This document shows positions 53,590-62,289 of a DNA stretch of 64,000 nucleotides, in pieces. The stretch comes from Pseudomonadota bacterium. Its GTDB lineage: Bacteria > Pseudomonadota > Gammaproteobacteria > Ga0077536. The notes under the pieces were generated by a model. The model was not told where the DNA came from. It saw nothing but the letters and a program-made list of their open reading frames with translations, and made no database searches. The stretch is taken from assembly GCA_016719885.1 (NCBI GenBank), contig JADJYF010000020.1, positions 62,001 through 126,000 on the forward strand. The letters are read 5' to 3'. The position numbers and the translations under genes were made by a program. Each line of letters opens with the position of its first letter. Position 1 is the first letter of the stretch.

Positions 53590-54708
53590 ATGACCCGACT
53601 TCTCGCCCGCTATCACGTCGGCGCCGCCGCTGCCGACATCGACACCCGCGCCGCCGCCCTCGCCCTGGAACAAAGCATCGAGATGCCGCTCGCCGCGGTC
53701 ACCAGCGCCTACGTGCGCGACGAAGTGGTGGCGCGCGTCGACGCCATCACCGAACTGGCGGCGGACCACTACGAAGTGACGCTCGCCATCGCCACCGCCA
53801 CCGTCGGTCACGACATCGGCCAGCTCATGAACATGCTGTTCGGCAATTGCTCGCTGCAGGACGACGTGGTGCTCCACGACGTCGAGCTGCCCACCGACCT
53901 GCTCGGCCACTGGCAGGGCCCGCGCCATGGCCTGGCCGGCCTGCGCGCGCTGGTCGGCGCCGGCCCGCGCGCCCTGACCATGAGCGCCTTGAAGCCCCAG
54001 GGCCTGCCCGCCGCCGAACTGGCGACGCTGGCGGCGACCTTCGCCGCCGCCGGCATCGACATCATCAAGGACGACCATGGCATCGCCGACCAGGACTATG
54101 CGCCGTTCGCGGCGCGTGTGCGTGCCTGCCAGGCGGCCGTGGCGCGCGCCAACGCCGCCAGCGGCGGCCACGGCGTGTATGCCCCGACCCTGTCCGGCGG
54201 CCCGCGCCAGCTGGCCGCCCAGGCGCGCATCGTGCGCGAGGAAGGCGTGAAGATGGTGCTGGCCTGCCCGATGCTGATGGGCTTGCCGATGTTCGAGGAA
54301 CTGGTGCGCGACGAACTCGATTGCGCGGTGCTTGCCCACCCTGCGCTGGGCGGCGCCGCGCGCATCGCGCCGCCGTTGCTGTTCGGCAAGCTGTTCCGCA
54401 TGCTGGGCGCCGACGCCACGGTGTTCCCCAATCACGGCGGACGCTTCAGCTACAGCCCCGCGACCTGCGCCGCGCTGGCGCGCGCCGCGCTCTCGCCCTG
54501 GCACGACTACCGGCCCTGCGCGCCGGTGCCGGCCGGCGGCATGAGTGTCGAGCGCGTCGACGAAATGCTGGACTTCTACGGTCGCGACGTCATCCTCCTC
54601 ATCGGCGGCGCGCTGCTGACGGCCGGCGCGGCGCTGCCGCAACGCGCCCGCGAATTCGTCAGCCGTGTCCACGCCGCCACAGTTGCAAGCGAGACCTCAC
54701 CGCCATGA
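53590..54708 (+). CDS. RuBisCO-like protein (form IV)
   Basis: 372 residues with RuBisCO large-subunit folding: N-terminal ARYHVGAAAADIDTRAAALALEQSIEMP, then MSALKPQGLPAAELATLA and IIKDDHGIAD in the barrel, and FPNHGGRFSYS and IGGALLTAG toward the end. The active-site set KDDE of true RuBisCO reads KDDH here (residues 160-163), so carboxylation is not expected. Form IV proteins isomerise or enolise methylthio-ribulose phosphates. The next gene overlaps by four bases (ATGA) and is a cupin, the same pair as in the R. rubrum methylthioadenosine-isoprenoid shunt. ATG 53569 is an alternative start; a TACAAT box at 53579-53584 favours 53590. Confidence 0.85.
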   Translation: MTRLLARYHVGAAAADIDTRAAALALEQSIEMPLAAVTSAYVRDEVVARVDAITELAADHYEVTLAIATATVGHDIGQLMNMLFGNCSLQDDVVLHDVELPTDLLGHWQGPRHGLAGLRALVGAGPRALTMSALKPQGLPAAELATLAATFAAAGIDIIKDDHGIADQDYAPFAARVRACQAAVARANAASGGHGVYAPTLSGGPRQLAAQARIVREEGVKMVLACPMLMGLPMFEELVRDELDCAVLAHPALGGAARIAPPLLFGKLFRMLGADATVFPNHGGRFSYSPATCAALARAALSPWHDYRPCAPVPAGGMSVERVDEMLDFYGRDVILLIGGALLTAGAALPQRAREFVSRVHAATVASETSPP

Positions 54709-55154
54709 GCAATGACACCCATCGCCGCCACGACGGCCAGTTCCATTGGCAGGACGTCGACGTGCTGGCCTACAAGCAGAGCGGCGAAGCGCCGTTCAAG
54801 GACGTCACCCGCCAGGTGCTGTTCGAGGATCCCGAGCTCGGCTGCCAATGGCGTTATTTCGAAGTGGCGCCGGGCGGCCACACCACGCTCGAGCGTCACC
54901 AGCATGTGCACGCGGTGATGGTGGTGCGTGGCCGCGGTCGCGCGCTGGTGGGCGAACGCATCCACGAACTCGCCAACCACGACCTGGTCAAGGTGCCGCC
55001 GCTGACCTGGCACCAGTTCCGCGCGCCGGACGATGAGCCGCTGGGCTTTTTGTGCCTGGTCAATGCCGAACGTGACCGCCCGCAGTTGCCGCGCGAAGAG
55101 GATCTCGCGGCGCTGCGCGCGGATGCCGCCATGGCGGAGTTCATTCGCCTGTAG
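54705..55154 (+). CDS. Cupin, candidate methylthioxylulose-5-phosphate methylsulfurylase
   Basis: 149-residue single-domain cupin. Metal-type residues sit in VAPGGHTTLERHQHVHAVMVVRGRG and VKVPPLTWHQFRAPDD. Cys117 (GFLCLVNAERDRPQLP) lies in the last strand, which fits the thiol-dependent methylsulfurylase that turns methylthioxylulose-5-phosphate into deoxyxylulose-5-phosphate in R. rubrum. The ATG overlaps the RuBisCO-like stop, so the proteins are made together. A plain sugar-binding or dioxygenase cupin is the alternative. The TAG stop (55152-55154) falls in a family B repeat head. Confidence 0.75.
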   Translation: MSNDTHRRHDGQFHWQDVDVLAYKQSGEAPFKDVTRQVLFEDPELGCQWRYFEVAPGGHTTLERHQHVHAVMVVRGRGRALVGERIHELANHDLVKVPPLTWHQFRAPDDEPLGFLCLVNAERDRPQLPREEDLAALRADAAMAEFIRL

Positions 55155-55234
55155 GTGCGAATTCATTCGCACACCCGAGGGCGCGGTCACGCGCCGACGA
55201 CGTCGCCCAATGTGCAAATGAATTCGCACCTACA
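55150..55234. repeat. Family B palindromic repeat pair
   Basis: Units 55150-55173 and inverted 55211-55234 (one arm base G to A), spacer 37 bases. The first unit contains the stop codon of the cupin gene. Lies between two plus-strand genes, 64 bases before the DUF1800 start. Confidence 0.88.
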
Positions 55235-55297
55235 AAGATATTGCCGCCCCCTGCCCCACGGGCTATGTTCGCCGCTCGCAAGGCCGAGGGGAGAGCC

Positions 55298-57139
55298 ATG
55301 TTCGCCTACCGTTGTTCGCGATTTTTCGTGCTGGTGTTCGCCGCGCTCGGCAGCCTGGCCGCGCTGGCCGCCCCGCCCGCCAGCGACGGCAAGGACGACC
55401 TCTCCCCGATCGCCGACAGCGAATGGAACCGCGCCCACGCCGCCCACCTGCTGGAACGCGCCGGCTTCGGCGGCACGCCGGCCGAGATAGACCGCCTCGC
55501 GCGCATGACACCGCGCCAGGCAGTGCGTCACCTGGTCTACTTCGAGGGTGTCGATGCTGCGGCCATCAAGGCGCAGCCGCCGTTTGATGAATCCGGTATT
55601 TTCGAAGCGGGACTCGATCCCTTTCCGCCCAGCCGTCCGGCCACCACCGAACTCGCCAAGGCCAAGGGCGAGGCGCTCGGCGTCAAGGTCAAGGCCGGCG
55701 GCAACCGCCCCTACCAGCCGGTGGTCGACAAGTTCTTCTACTGGCTGCGCGCCAGCCGTCTCGAGACCGACCGCGTCGCCTACTGGTGGGCGAACCGCAT
55801 GGTGTCTTCGCCGACGCCGCTGAAAGAAAAAATGGCGGTGTTCTGGCACGGCCATTTCACCAGCAGCGAAGAGAAGGTGCGCGACTACCGCAAGATGCTG
55901 CGCCAGCTCGAACTGTTCCAGTCCCAGGGCCTCGGCAATTTCCGCACGCTGCTGATTGGCGCGGCGCAAGACCCGGCCATGCTTGCCTATCTCGATGCGG
56001 GCGTGAATGTCAAAGGCGCGCCCAACGAGAACTTCGCCCGCGAGATCATGGAAATGTTCACCATGGGCGTCGGCAACTACAGCGAACACGACATCCGCGA
56101 AGCGGCGCGCGCCTTCACCGGCTGGTATTACAGCGGCCTCGAATTCAAGTTCGACGCCGCCAAGCACGACGACGGCGACAAGGAGTTCCTGGGCGCGAAG
56201 GGCAACTTCGACGGCATCCAGGTCATCGACCACATCCTCGCGCAGCCGGCCACCAGCCGTTACATCGCCGCGCGCATCTACCGTTACCTGGTGCGCGACG
56301 ATCTGTCGCCCGAACTCAGCAGCGCCCTGGCCGAGCGGCTCAAAGCCGGCAACTACGACATCGCGGCCTACCTCGAGATGCTGTTCATGTCGCGCGACTT
56401 CTACAGCCCGGCGTCGGTCGCGACGCGCATCAAGAGCCCGGTGGAACTCGTGATCTCGACCTATCACAAGCTCGGATTGAAGAGCGTGCCGGGCGCACCG
56501 GACTTCAACTTGCTCACCGAGTCTCTCGGGCAACGCCTCATGCATCCGCCGACCGTCGCCGGCTGGAGCTACGGACGCAGCTGGGTGACACCGAGCTTGC
56601 TCATCGAACGCGGCAACTTCGCGCTCGACGTGATGTTCCCGGACATCAATTTCATCGCCGCCGACCGTTACCCCGTCTATCCGACCGGCGACGAGATCCG
56701 CCAGGTGCATGAACGCATCCGTGCCGGCATGGACATGACCGCCGCCACCGCGCCGGTCGCCAAGGACATGGGCAAGAACGGGATGGCGATGTCCAACCAG
56801 GTCGAGCACGCCGAGGAGTTCAACACCCGCTACGGGAGCTATCGCGGCTGGCAGATGGCGATCGAAAGGGTCAAGCCAATCCCGCGCGACGCGCCGCGCG
56901 TGGAACTGACGCGCATGGTGATGGGCAACGAGCTCGCGACGCCGGCCGCGGTGGTGGATTACTTCAGCGCGCGCTTCCTGTCGGTGCCGCTCGATGGCGC
57001 CACGCGTCGGAAGCTCATCGACAGCTTCACCGCCGAACTCGGCACCAGCGACGTGCTCGCCGCCGCGAGCTACATGGAAGATCCGCTGCGCGTGCTGCTG
57101 CACCTGCTGCTGAGCCGCCCCGAGTACCAGTTAGGTTGA
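55298..57139 (+). CDS. DUF1800 family exported protein
   Basis: 613 residues. Sec-type signal peptide (FFVLVFAALGSLAALAAP), then the DUF1800 pattern: HLLERAGFGGTPAEIDRL, MTPRQAVRHLV, WWANRMVSSPTPLKEKMAVFWHGHF, NENFAREIMEMFTMGVGNYSEHDIREAARAFTGW and MHPPTVAGWSYGRSWV. GAGGGGAG before ATG 55298 fixes the start. Always or nearly always paired with DUF1501, as here (11 bases downstream). The pair is exported and its reaction is not established; a link to surface polymer or biofilm has been proposed for relatives. Confidence 0.87.
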   Translation: MFAYRCSRFFVLVFAALGSLAALAAPPASDGKDDLSPIADSEWNRAHAAHLLERAGFGGTPAEIDRLARMTPRQAVRHLVYFEGVDAAAIKAQPPFDESGIFEAGLDPFPPSRPATTELAKAKGEALGVKVKAGGNRPYQPVVDKFFYWLRASRLETDRVAYWWANRMVSSPTPLKEKMAVFWHGHFTSSEEKVRDYRKMLRQLELFQSQGLGNFRTLLIGAAQDPAMLAYLDAGVNVKGAPNENFAREIMEMFTMGVGNYSEHDIREAARAFTGWYYSGLEFKFDAAKHDDGDKEFLGAKGNFDGIQVIDHILAQPATSRYIAARIYRYLVRDDLSPELSSALAERLKAGNYDIAAYLEMLFMSRDFYSPASVATRIKSPVELVISTYHKLGLKSVPGAPDFNLLTESLGQRLMHPPTVAGWSYGRSWVTPSLLIERGNFALDVMFPDINFIAADRYPVYPTGDEIRQVHERIRAGMDMTAATAPVAKDMGKNGMAMSNQVEHAEEFNTRYGSYRGWQMAIERVKPIPRDAPRVELTRMVMGNELATPAAVVDYFSARFLSVPLDGATRRKLIDSFTAELGTSDVLAAASYMEDPLRVLLHLLLSRPEYQLG

Positions 57140-57150
57140 GGATCGCCACC

Positions 57151-58356
57151 ATGATGAACCGTCGCCAACTCCTCACCCGCCTCGCCGCCCTCGGTGGCGG
57201 CGGCCTGGTCGCCGGCGCCGTGCCCGGCATCTTTCAACAGGCGCTGGCCGCCGATGGCGCCGCCAACGAACGCATCCTGGTGGTGTTCGAAATGTCGGGC
57301 GGCAACGATGGCTTGAACAGCATCGTGCCCTACGCCGACGACACCTACTACAAGCTGCGCCCGCGCATCGCCATCAAGAAGGACAAGCTGCTCGCGCTCG
57401 ATGACCACTTCGGCTTCAACCCCGGCATGCTCGGCATGCAGCGCTTGTGGAACGACGGCAAGCTCGCCATCGTGCACGGCGCGGGTTATGCGCAGCCCTC
57501 GTTCTCGCATTTCACCTCGATGGCCTACTGGCACACCGCCGCGCCGAATTCCGGCGATGAATACGGCTGGTGCGGCCGCCTGGCCGACACCCTGGCGCCC
57601 AAGCCGGTGCCGAACTTCCTGGTCAATGTCGACACCACCCAGAGCCTCGCGGTGCGCAGCCGCGTGCACACGCCGGTGGTGTTCGACGAACCGGAGCGGT
57701 TCGCGCGCCTCGGCATGAAACAGGAACGCGCGGTGCTCGACTACGTGTCGAGTTCGGCCGGCGGCAACGCAAGTCTCGAGTATCTCGAGCAGGTGGCGCG
57801 CAGCGCCGACGAGGCGTCGCAGCTGGTGCGTGACGCGTGGGCGAAATACAAGACGCCGGTGGACTATGGCCTGGTGCCCGCGCAATTGCCCAAGGTCGCG
57901 GCCTGCATCGCCGCCGGCCTGCCGGCGCGCATCTACTACCTTGCGTACCGCAACAACGCCTTCGACACCCATGTGCAGCAACCCGATCTGCACCAGCGCC
58001 TGCTGAGCTACGTGGCCGATGGCATCCACGGCTTTCAACGCGATCTCGAGCGCCTGGGCGTGGCCGACCGCGTGACCACCATGATCTTTTCCGAGTTTGG
58101 TCGACGTGCACCGGAAAACACCAATGGCGGCACTGACCATGGCGCCGCCAACAACATGTTCATGGTCGGCAGCAAGGTGCGTGGCGGGCATTATGGCCAG
58201 CCGGTCAGCCTCACCAATCTCGACGAGGGCGACAACCTGGTCTACACCACCGACTTCCGTCGCGTGTACGCCACCGCCATCGACCACTGGCTGCAGCCGG
58301 GCGCCGCCAAGGCGGTGCTCAAAGGTGAATTCGAGAGCTTGCCGATTTTCGGTTGA
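57151..58356 (+). CDS. DUF1501 family Tat-exported protein
   Basis: 401 residues. The N-terminus RRQLLTRLAALGGGGLVAG is a twin-arginine signal. The DUF1501 (sulfatase-like) core shows VVFEMSGGNDGLNSIVPY, HGAGYAQPSFSHFTSMAYWH and FSEFGRRAPENTNGGTDHGAANNMFMVGS; the GGTDHG motif binds metal in alkaline-phosphatase-fold proteins. GAGG lies nine bases before ATG 57151. Co-transcribed with the DUF1800 gene; both probably act in the periplasm or at the cell surface. Confidence 0.88.
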   Translation: MMNRRQLLTRLAALGGGGLVAGAVPGIFQQALAADGAANERILVVFEMSGGNDGLNSIVPYADDTYYKLRPRIAIKKDKLLALDDHFGFNPGMLGMQRLWNDGKLAIVHGAGYAQPSFSHFTSMAYWHTAAPNSGDEYGWCGRLADTLAPKPVPNFLVNVDTTQSLAVRSRVHTPVVFDEPERFARLGMKQERAVLDYVSSSAGGNASLEYLEQVARSADEASQLVRDAWAKYKTPVDYGLVPAQLPKVAACIAAGLPARIYYLAYRNNAFDTHVQQPDLHQRLLSYVADGIHGFQRDLERLGVADRVTTMIFSEFGRRAPENTNGGTDHGAANNMFMVGSKVRGGHYGQPVSLTNLDEGDNLVYTTDFRRVYATAIDHWLQPGAAKAVLKGEFESLPIFG

Positions 58357-58431
58357 GGACTTGCGCTCTCGATCCGCGTGCGCCGCCGGCGTGGCGCACT
58401 TCATTCCATTCTCGTCGCAAGGGGAAAACCC

Positions 58432-58755
58432 ATGAGTATTTATGAACGACGCACCTACTCGGTCATCGTCGGCCAGATGCAGGAAGTCATCCGCGTCTAT
58501 TCCGAAGTCGGCTACCCGATGTTCGAGGCCGGTGGATTCGCGAAGAACCTGGTGGGTTACTTCATCAGTGACACCGGTCCGCTGCATCAACTCATCCACA
58601 TCTGGCGCTTCGACGACGACGCCGCGCGCCGCGCATTCTGGCAGCGGTTGTATGGCCATCCCGACTTTGCGGGCTTCGCCAAGCAGATCCGCCCGCTGCT
58701 GCATGCGCAGGAAAACCAGTTGATGGTGTCGGCGCCGTGGGGGCCGAAACCCTGA
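58432..58755 (+). CDS. NIPSNAP-family ferredoxin-like protein
   Basis: 107 residues. The dimeric alpha-beta-barrel pattern is clear: YERRTYSVIVGQMQEVIRVYSEVGYPMFEAGGF, then VGYFISDTGPLHQLIHIWRFDDDAARRAFWQRLYGHPDF and QENQLMVSAPW. Function of bacterial NIPSNAP proteins is not settled; many lie near catabolic genes. Start ATG 58432 begins the conserved strand. Confidence 0.85.
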   Translation: MSIYERRTYSVIVGQMQEVIRVYSEVGYPMFEAGGFAKNLVGYFISDTGPLHQLIHIWRFDDDAARRAFWQRLYGHPDFAGFAKQIRPLLHAQENQLMVSAPWGPKP

Positions 58756-58879
58756 ACTTCCGCGCTGCGACGGGCCGGCGCAAAATCGGTCCGCCGCGGC
58801 GCGCGAATTGCCCGTGCTGCATGGCGCGCATACCATGCACCGACACCCATCCCACCCCGTCAACGCCCCGGGAGGCCCC

Positions 58880-59386
58880 ATGGATTCCGAATCATTGAAA
58901 GCGCTGCAGGCGCCGCTGAAGGATCAATACCGCACGCAGCCTGAAGCCGCGCTCATCACGCTGTGCGCCGAGTCCAACGGCATCGATGGCGTGGCCTGCA
59001 AACTGTCCACCAGCAAGGGCATGGTGGAAGCCGGCCTGCATCCCGCCACCGGCGGACCGGGCACCCAGGCCTGTTCGGGCGACATGCTGCTCGAAGCGCT
59101 GGCCGCCTGTGCCGGCGTGACCCTGCAGGCAGTCGCCACCGCGTTCGGCGTCAAGCTCACCCGCTCGACGGTGCGCGCCGAGGGCGACCTCGATTTTCGC
59201 GGCACCCTCGGTGTGGCCAAGGACGCGCCGGTCGGTTTTCGCGACATCCGCCTCACGTTCGACATCGCCGGCGACGCGCCGCAAGAAACCCTGAAGAAAA
59301 TCGTCAGCACCAGCGAGCGTTACTGCGTGGTGCTGCAGACCATCCAGCAGCGCCCCAACATCTCGGTCGAAGCGCGCCTCGCCTGA
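58880..59386 (+). CDS. OsmC-family peroxiredoxin-like protein
   Basis: 168 residues. The two OsmC cysteines are present: one in LLEALAACAGVTLQAVA and one in STSERYCVVLQTIQ near the end; a further Cys is in GTQACSGDML. OsmC and Ohr reduce organic and fatty-acid hydroperoxides with these Cys. The sequence lacks the CPxx resolving context of OsmC proper, so an OsmC-like thiol peroxidase or binding protein is the safe call. GGAGG four bases before ATG 58880. Confidence 0.82.
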   Translation: MDSESLKALQAPLKDQYRTQPEAALITLCAESNGIDGVACKLSTSKGMVEAGLHPATGGPGTQACSGDMLLEALAACAGVTLQAVATAFGVKLTRSTVRAEGDLDFRGTLGVAKDAPVGFRDIRLTFDIAGDAPQETLKKIVSTSERYCVVLQTIQQRPNISVEARLA

Positions 59387-59414
59387 GGCCGGCGCGCCCG
59401 GCGTCCGCGCGCCG

Positions 59415-59765
59415 TTACTGGATCTCCAGGCTGCGGGCGACACAGCGCCCGCTCGGTTCGACGAAATAGCCGACCAACACTTCGAAATCGCTCTGCTTGG
59501 CGGCGAGCAACATCGCCAAGGTGTCGACGCTGTCCAGGGGTTGGGCAAAGGATACCGGCCGCGCCGTCGTCACATACGTCGGGTCGAGGGTGCAGCCATC
59601 GAAGCTACCGCCGTCGGCACGGCCGAACTTGACGATGCTGACGCCGACCCCGTTCTTCGGCGAGATGCGCAGCTTGCCAATCTTGGTACGGGTGACGGCA
59701 CTGCTGGCCGCCGTGGAGCTCACGACCAGCGCGGTGAAGAGCGCGGTAAGAATCAGTTTGCGCAT
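59415..59765 (-). CDS. Small exported hypothetical protein
   Basis: 116 residues starting with a signal peptide (MRKLILTALFTALVVSSTAASSA). The mature part has two Cys (GCTLDP and GRCVARS) that could form a disulfide and a central VSFAQPLDSVDTLAMLLAAKQSDFEVLVGYF. AAGGAAG six bases before the ATG supports the start. No family recognised; likely periplasmic. Confidence 0.65.
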   Translation of the reverse strand: MRKLILTALFTALVVSSTAASSAVTRTKIGKLRISPKNGVGVSIVKFGRADGGSFDGCTLDPTYVTTARPVSFAQPLDSVDTLAMLLAAKQSDFEVLVGYFVEPSGRCVARSLEIQ

Positions 59766-60020
59766 GCTCGACTTCCTTTTTCGACTGAGTAGTTCGACGA
59801 CAGTAGCACACGCGTGCGCCAGCACCGTCGACACCACCCTTCGTGGAGGGGGTGAGGCGCGATCGCTGTGCTAGACTCCAGGCCAATCCAGGCACCCTCC
59901 CGGCCGTCATGCAGTTCGTCCCGTGCATGGGTCGGATACGTGCCGGCCCGTCCACGATGCATACGCCGCCAAGCCACGGTTGCCTCGCGCGCCGGGGTGG
60001 CAGGCCGACAGGAGCCCATC

Positions 60021-60686
60021 ATGTTGCAAGGCAAGCGTGTAGTCGTCACCGGCGCCAACGGCGCGCTCGGACGCGCGGCGGTGGCATTGGCCGCCGAGTA
60101 CGGCGCCGAGGTCGTCGAGCTCGATCTGCGTTTCGACGGCACGCCCGGCGCGCATCAGCATGCGCTCGACCTCACCGACGCCGACGCCACCCGCGCCTGC
60201 CTCGCCGCCATCGGCCGCATCGACGCGGTATTCAACATCGCCGGCGGCTTCGACATGGGCCCCATGGTCCACGAGACCACGCCCGAGCAATGGCAGCACA
60301 TGATGCGCATGAACGTCGACACCGCGCGCAACGTCATCGCCGCCGTGGTGCCGGGCATGCTGGCGCGCGGCCGCGGCAGCATCGTCAACGTCGGCGCGCT
60401 GTCGGCGCGTGAAGGCCAGGCCAACATGGGCGCCTACTGCGTGGCCAAGAGCACCGTCATGCGCCTGACCGAAAGCCTGGCCAAGGAACTGCGCGCCAAG
60501 GGCATCAATGTCAACGCGGTGTTGCCGAGCATCATCGACACCCCGACCAACCGCCGCGACATGCCCGATGCCGATCACAGCCGCTGGGTGGCGCCGCGCG
60601 ATCTTGCCGCCGCCATGTGTTTTCTCGGCTCCGACGCGGCGCGCGCCATCCACGGCGCGCTGTTGCCGGTCAGCGGGCTGGCCTGA
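60021..60686 (+). CDS. Short-chain dehydrogenase/reductase
   Basis: 221 residues, classical SDR. Cofactor motif TGANGALGRA, NAG-type NIAGG, and catalytic Ser-Tyr-Lys in VNVGALSAREGQANMGAYCVAKS. The acidic residue after strand 2 (ELDLRF) suggests NAD. AGGAG six bases before ATG 60021. First gene of the acyl-CoA cluster; the thiolase-like gene follows after 3 bases. Probably oxidises a hydroxyl formed by the hydratases or reduces a keto intermediate. Confidence 0.88.
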   Translation: MLQGKRVVVTGANGALGRAAVALAAEYGAEVVELDLRFDGTPGAHQHALDLTDADATRACLAAIGRIDAVFNIAGGFDMGPMVHETTPEQWQHMMRMNVDTARNVIAAVVPGMLARGRGSIVNVGALSAREGQANMGAYCVAKSTVMRLTESLAKELRAKGINVNAVLPSIIDTPTNRRDMPDADHSRWVAPRDLAAAMCFLGSDAARAIHGALLPVSGLA

Positions 60687-60689
60687 GTC

Positions 60690-61844
60690 ATGCCCATGAG
60701 CATCCGCGACCAGGCCTGCGTCACCGGCATCGGTGAAACCAAGTACACCCGCGAAACCACCCGCACCCAGGCCGAGCTGACCTTCGAAGCCGCGCTCGCC
60801 GCAATCGCCGATGCCGGCCTCGAACCGAAGGACATCGACGGCGTGGTGCCCTACGTGATGGGCGGCGTGATCGCCGAGGATTTCATCACCAATTTCGGTT
60901 TGCCGGACCTGCGCTACTCGGCGCTCACGCCAATGGGCGGCGCGAGCTCGGTGGCGGCCCTGCAGAACGCCGCCCTGGCGGTGGCCGGCGGGCTTGCCAA
61001 CCACGTCTTGATCACGCTCGGCCGCGGCGCACTGTCGACCGGACGCATCACCGACAGGATCGGCCAGATGCCGCAGTTCCGCGTGGTCGGTGAATTCGAG
61101 ATGCCGATGGGCACCGTCGCGCCCGCGCAGTTCTATGCGCCGATGGCGCGCCGTCACATGGAACTGTATGGCACCACCAGCGAGCAGCTCGGTGAAATCG
61201 CCGTGACCTTCCGCAAGCATGCGCTGCTGCACGACAACGCCATGATGCAAAAGCCCATGACGCTGGCCGATCACCAGGCCTCGCGCATGATTGCCGATCC
61301 GCTGCGCCTGTACGACTGTTGCCTGGAAAGCGCGGGCGCGGCGGCGGTGGTCATCAGTCGCGCGGACCGCGCGCGCGATCTGCGCCAGCCGCCGGTCTAC
61401 ATCGGCGGCGTCGCCGAAGGCCATCCCGATTCGCCGAGCACCATCACGCAGCGCCCGGACATCTGTCGCATCGGTCTCGCCAAGGCCGCGCCCAAGGCCT
61501 TCGCCATGGCCGGCGTCACGCACCAGGACATCGACGTCGCCGAGATCTACGACTGCTTCACCTACATCGTGCTGTGCCAACTGGAAGACATGGGCTTCTG
61601 TGCCAAGGGCGAAGGCGGCGCCTTCGTGCAGGGCGGCCGCATCGCGCTCGGCGGCGAGCTGCCGGTCAATACCCACGGCGGACTGTTGTCGCAGGCGCAC
61701 ATCGCCGGCATGAACCACATCGTCGAACTGACCCGCCAGCTGCGCGGCCAGGCCGGCGCGCGCCAGGTCGCGAACGCCGAGGTCGGGCTCGTGACCGGTT
61801 ATGGCGATCTCGGCGATGGCTCGATTGCCATCCTTCACCGTTGA
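60690..61844 (+). CDS. Thiolase-fold (SCP2/Ltp2-like) protein without the nucleophile Cys
   Basis: 384 residues. The thiolase fold is clear (CVTGIGETKYTR, LTFEAALAAIADAGL, CDCF-type EIYDCFTYIVLCQLE, NTHGGLLSQAHIAGMNH), but where thiolases carry the acyl-accepting Cys the sequence is PMGGASSVAAL near residue 85. Loss of that Cys is typical of Ltp2-type retro-aldolases, which work in a complex with a DUF35 protein; the next gene is DUF35. In steroid side-chain degradation Ltp2 releases propionyl-CoA from a hydroxy acyl-CoA. Confidence 0.85.
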   Translation: MPMSIRDQACVTGIGETKYTRETTRTQAELTFEAALAAIADAGLEPKDIDGVVPYVMGGVIAEDFITNFGLPDLRYSALTPMGGASSVAALQNAALAVAGGLANHVLITLGRGALSTGRITDRIGQMPQFRVVGEFEMPMGTVAPAQFYAPMARRHMELYGTTSEQLGEIAVTFRKHALLHDNAMMQKPMTLADHQASRMIADPLRLYDCCLESAGAAAVVISRADRARDLRQPPVYIGGVAEGHPDSPSTITQRPDICRIGLAKAAPKAFAMAGVTHQDIDVAEIYDCFTYIVLCQLEDMGFCAKGEGGAFVQGGRIALGGELPVNTHGGLLSQAHIAGMNHIVELTRQLRGQAGARQVANAEVGLVTGYGDLGDGSIAILHR

Positions 61845-61852
61845 GCAGCGCC

Positions 61853-62266
61853 ATGAATGCACCGAACTACGACAAACCACTGCCCGACATCACCGCCCTG
61901 ACGCGTCCGTTCTGGGACGGCCTGCGCGAGCATCGGCTGGTGCTGCAGGCCTGCGCGCGCTGCCACACCGTGCGCCACTATCCACGGCCGGTGTGCGACC
62001 GCTGTTATTCGATGGAGAGCGTGTGGGTGACGGGCAGCGGCCGTGGCACCCTGCACAGCTGGACGGTCAACCACCATCCGTTTCATTTCGCCTTCAAGCG
62101 CGAGAGCCCGTTCATCACCTCGACGGTGGATCTCGCCGAAGGCGTGCGCATGCAGGCGCCGCTGCGCGACGCCGATGCGAGCCAACTCGAGTTGGGCATG
62201 CCTGTCGAATTGGTATTCGAGGACATGACGCCGGAGCTGACCTTGCCGGCGTTTCGTCTTGCTTGA
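61853..62266 (+). CDS. DUF35 OB-fold/zinc-ribbon partner protein
   Basis: 137 residues. A rubredoxin-like zinc ribbon CARCHTVRHYPRPVCDRC (Cx2C-x11-Cx2C) follows an N-terminal helix, then an OB fold (GRGTLHSWTVNHH, VDLAEGVRM, GMPVELVFED). DUF35 proteins bind acyl-CoA and activate thiolase-fold enzymes; in ChsH2 the DUF35 part is fused to a MaoC domain, here it is separate. Starts 8 bases after the thiolase-like gene. Confidence 0.9.
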   Translation: MNAPNYDKPLPDITALTRPFWDGLREHRLVLQACARCHTVRHYPRPVCDRCYSMESVWVTGSGRGTLHSWTVNHHPFHFAFKRESPFITSTVDLAEGVRMQAPLRDADASQLELGMPVELVFEDMTPELTLPAFRLA

Positions 62267-62289
62267 CGGCGCACTAGCGCCGCGACATG

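Noticed and set aside
53583..54700. An extended frame overlapping the RuBisCO-like gene and running into the cupin
   Set aside because: Only the cupin part from 54705 has a recognisable fold; the rest is Arg-rich shadow of the RuBisCO-like gene.
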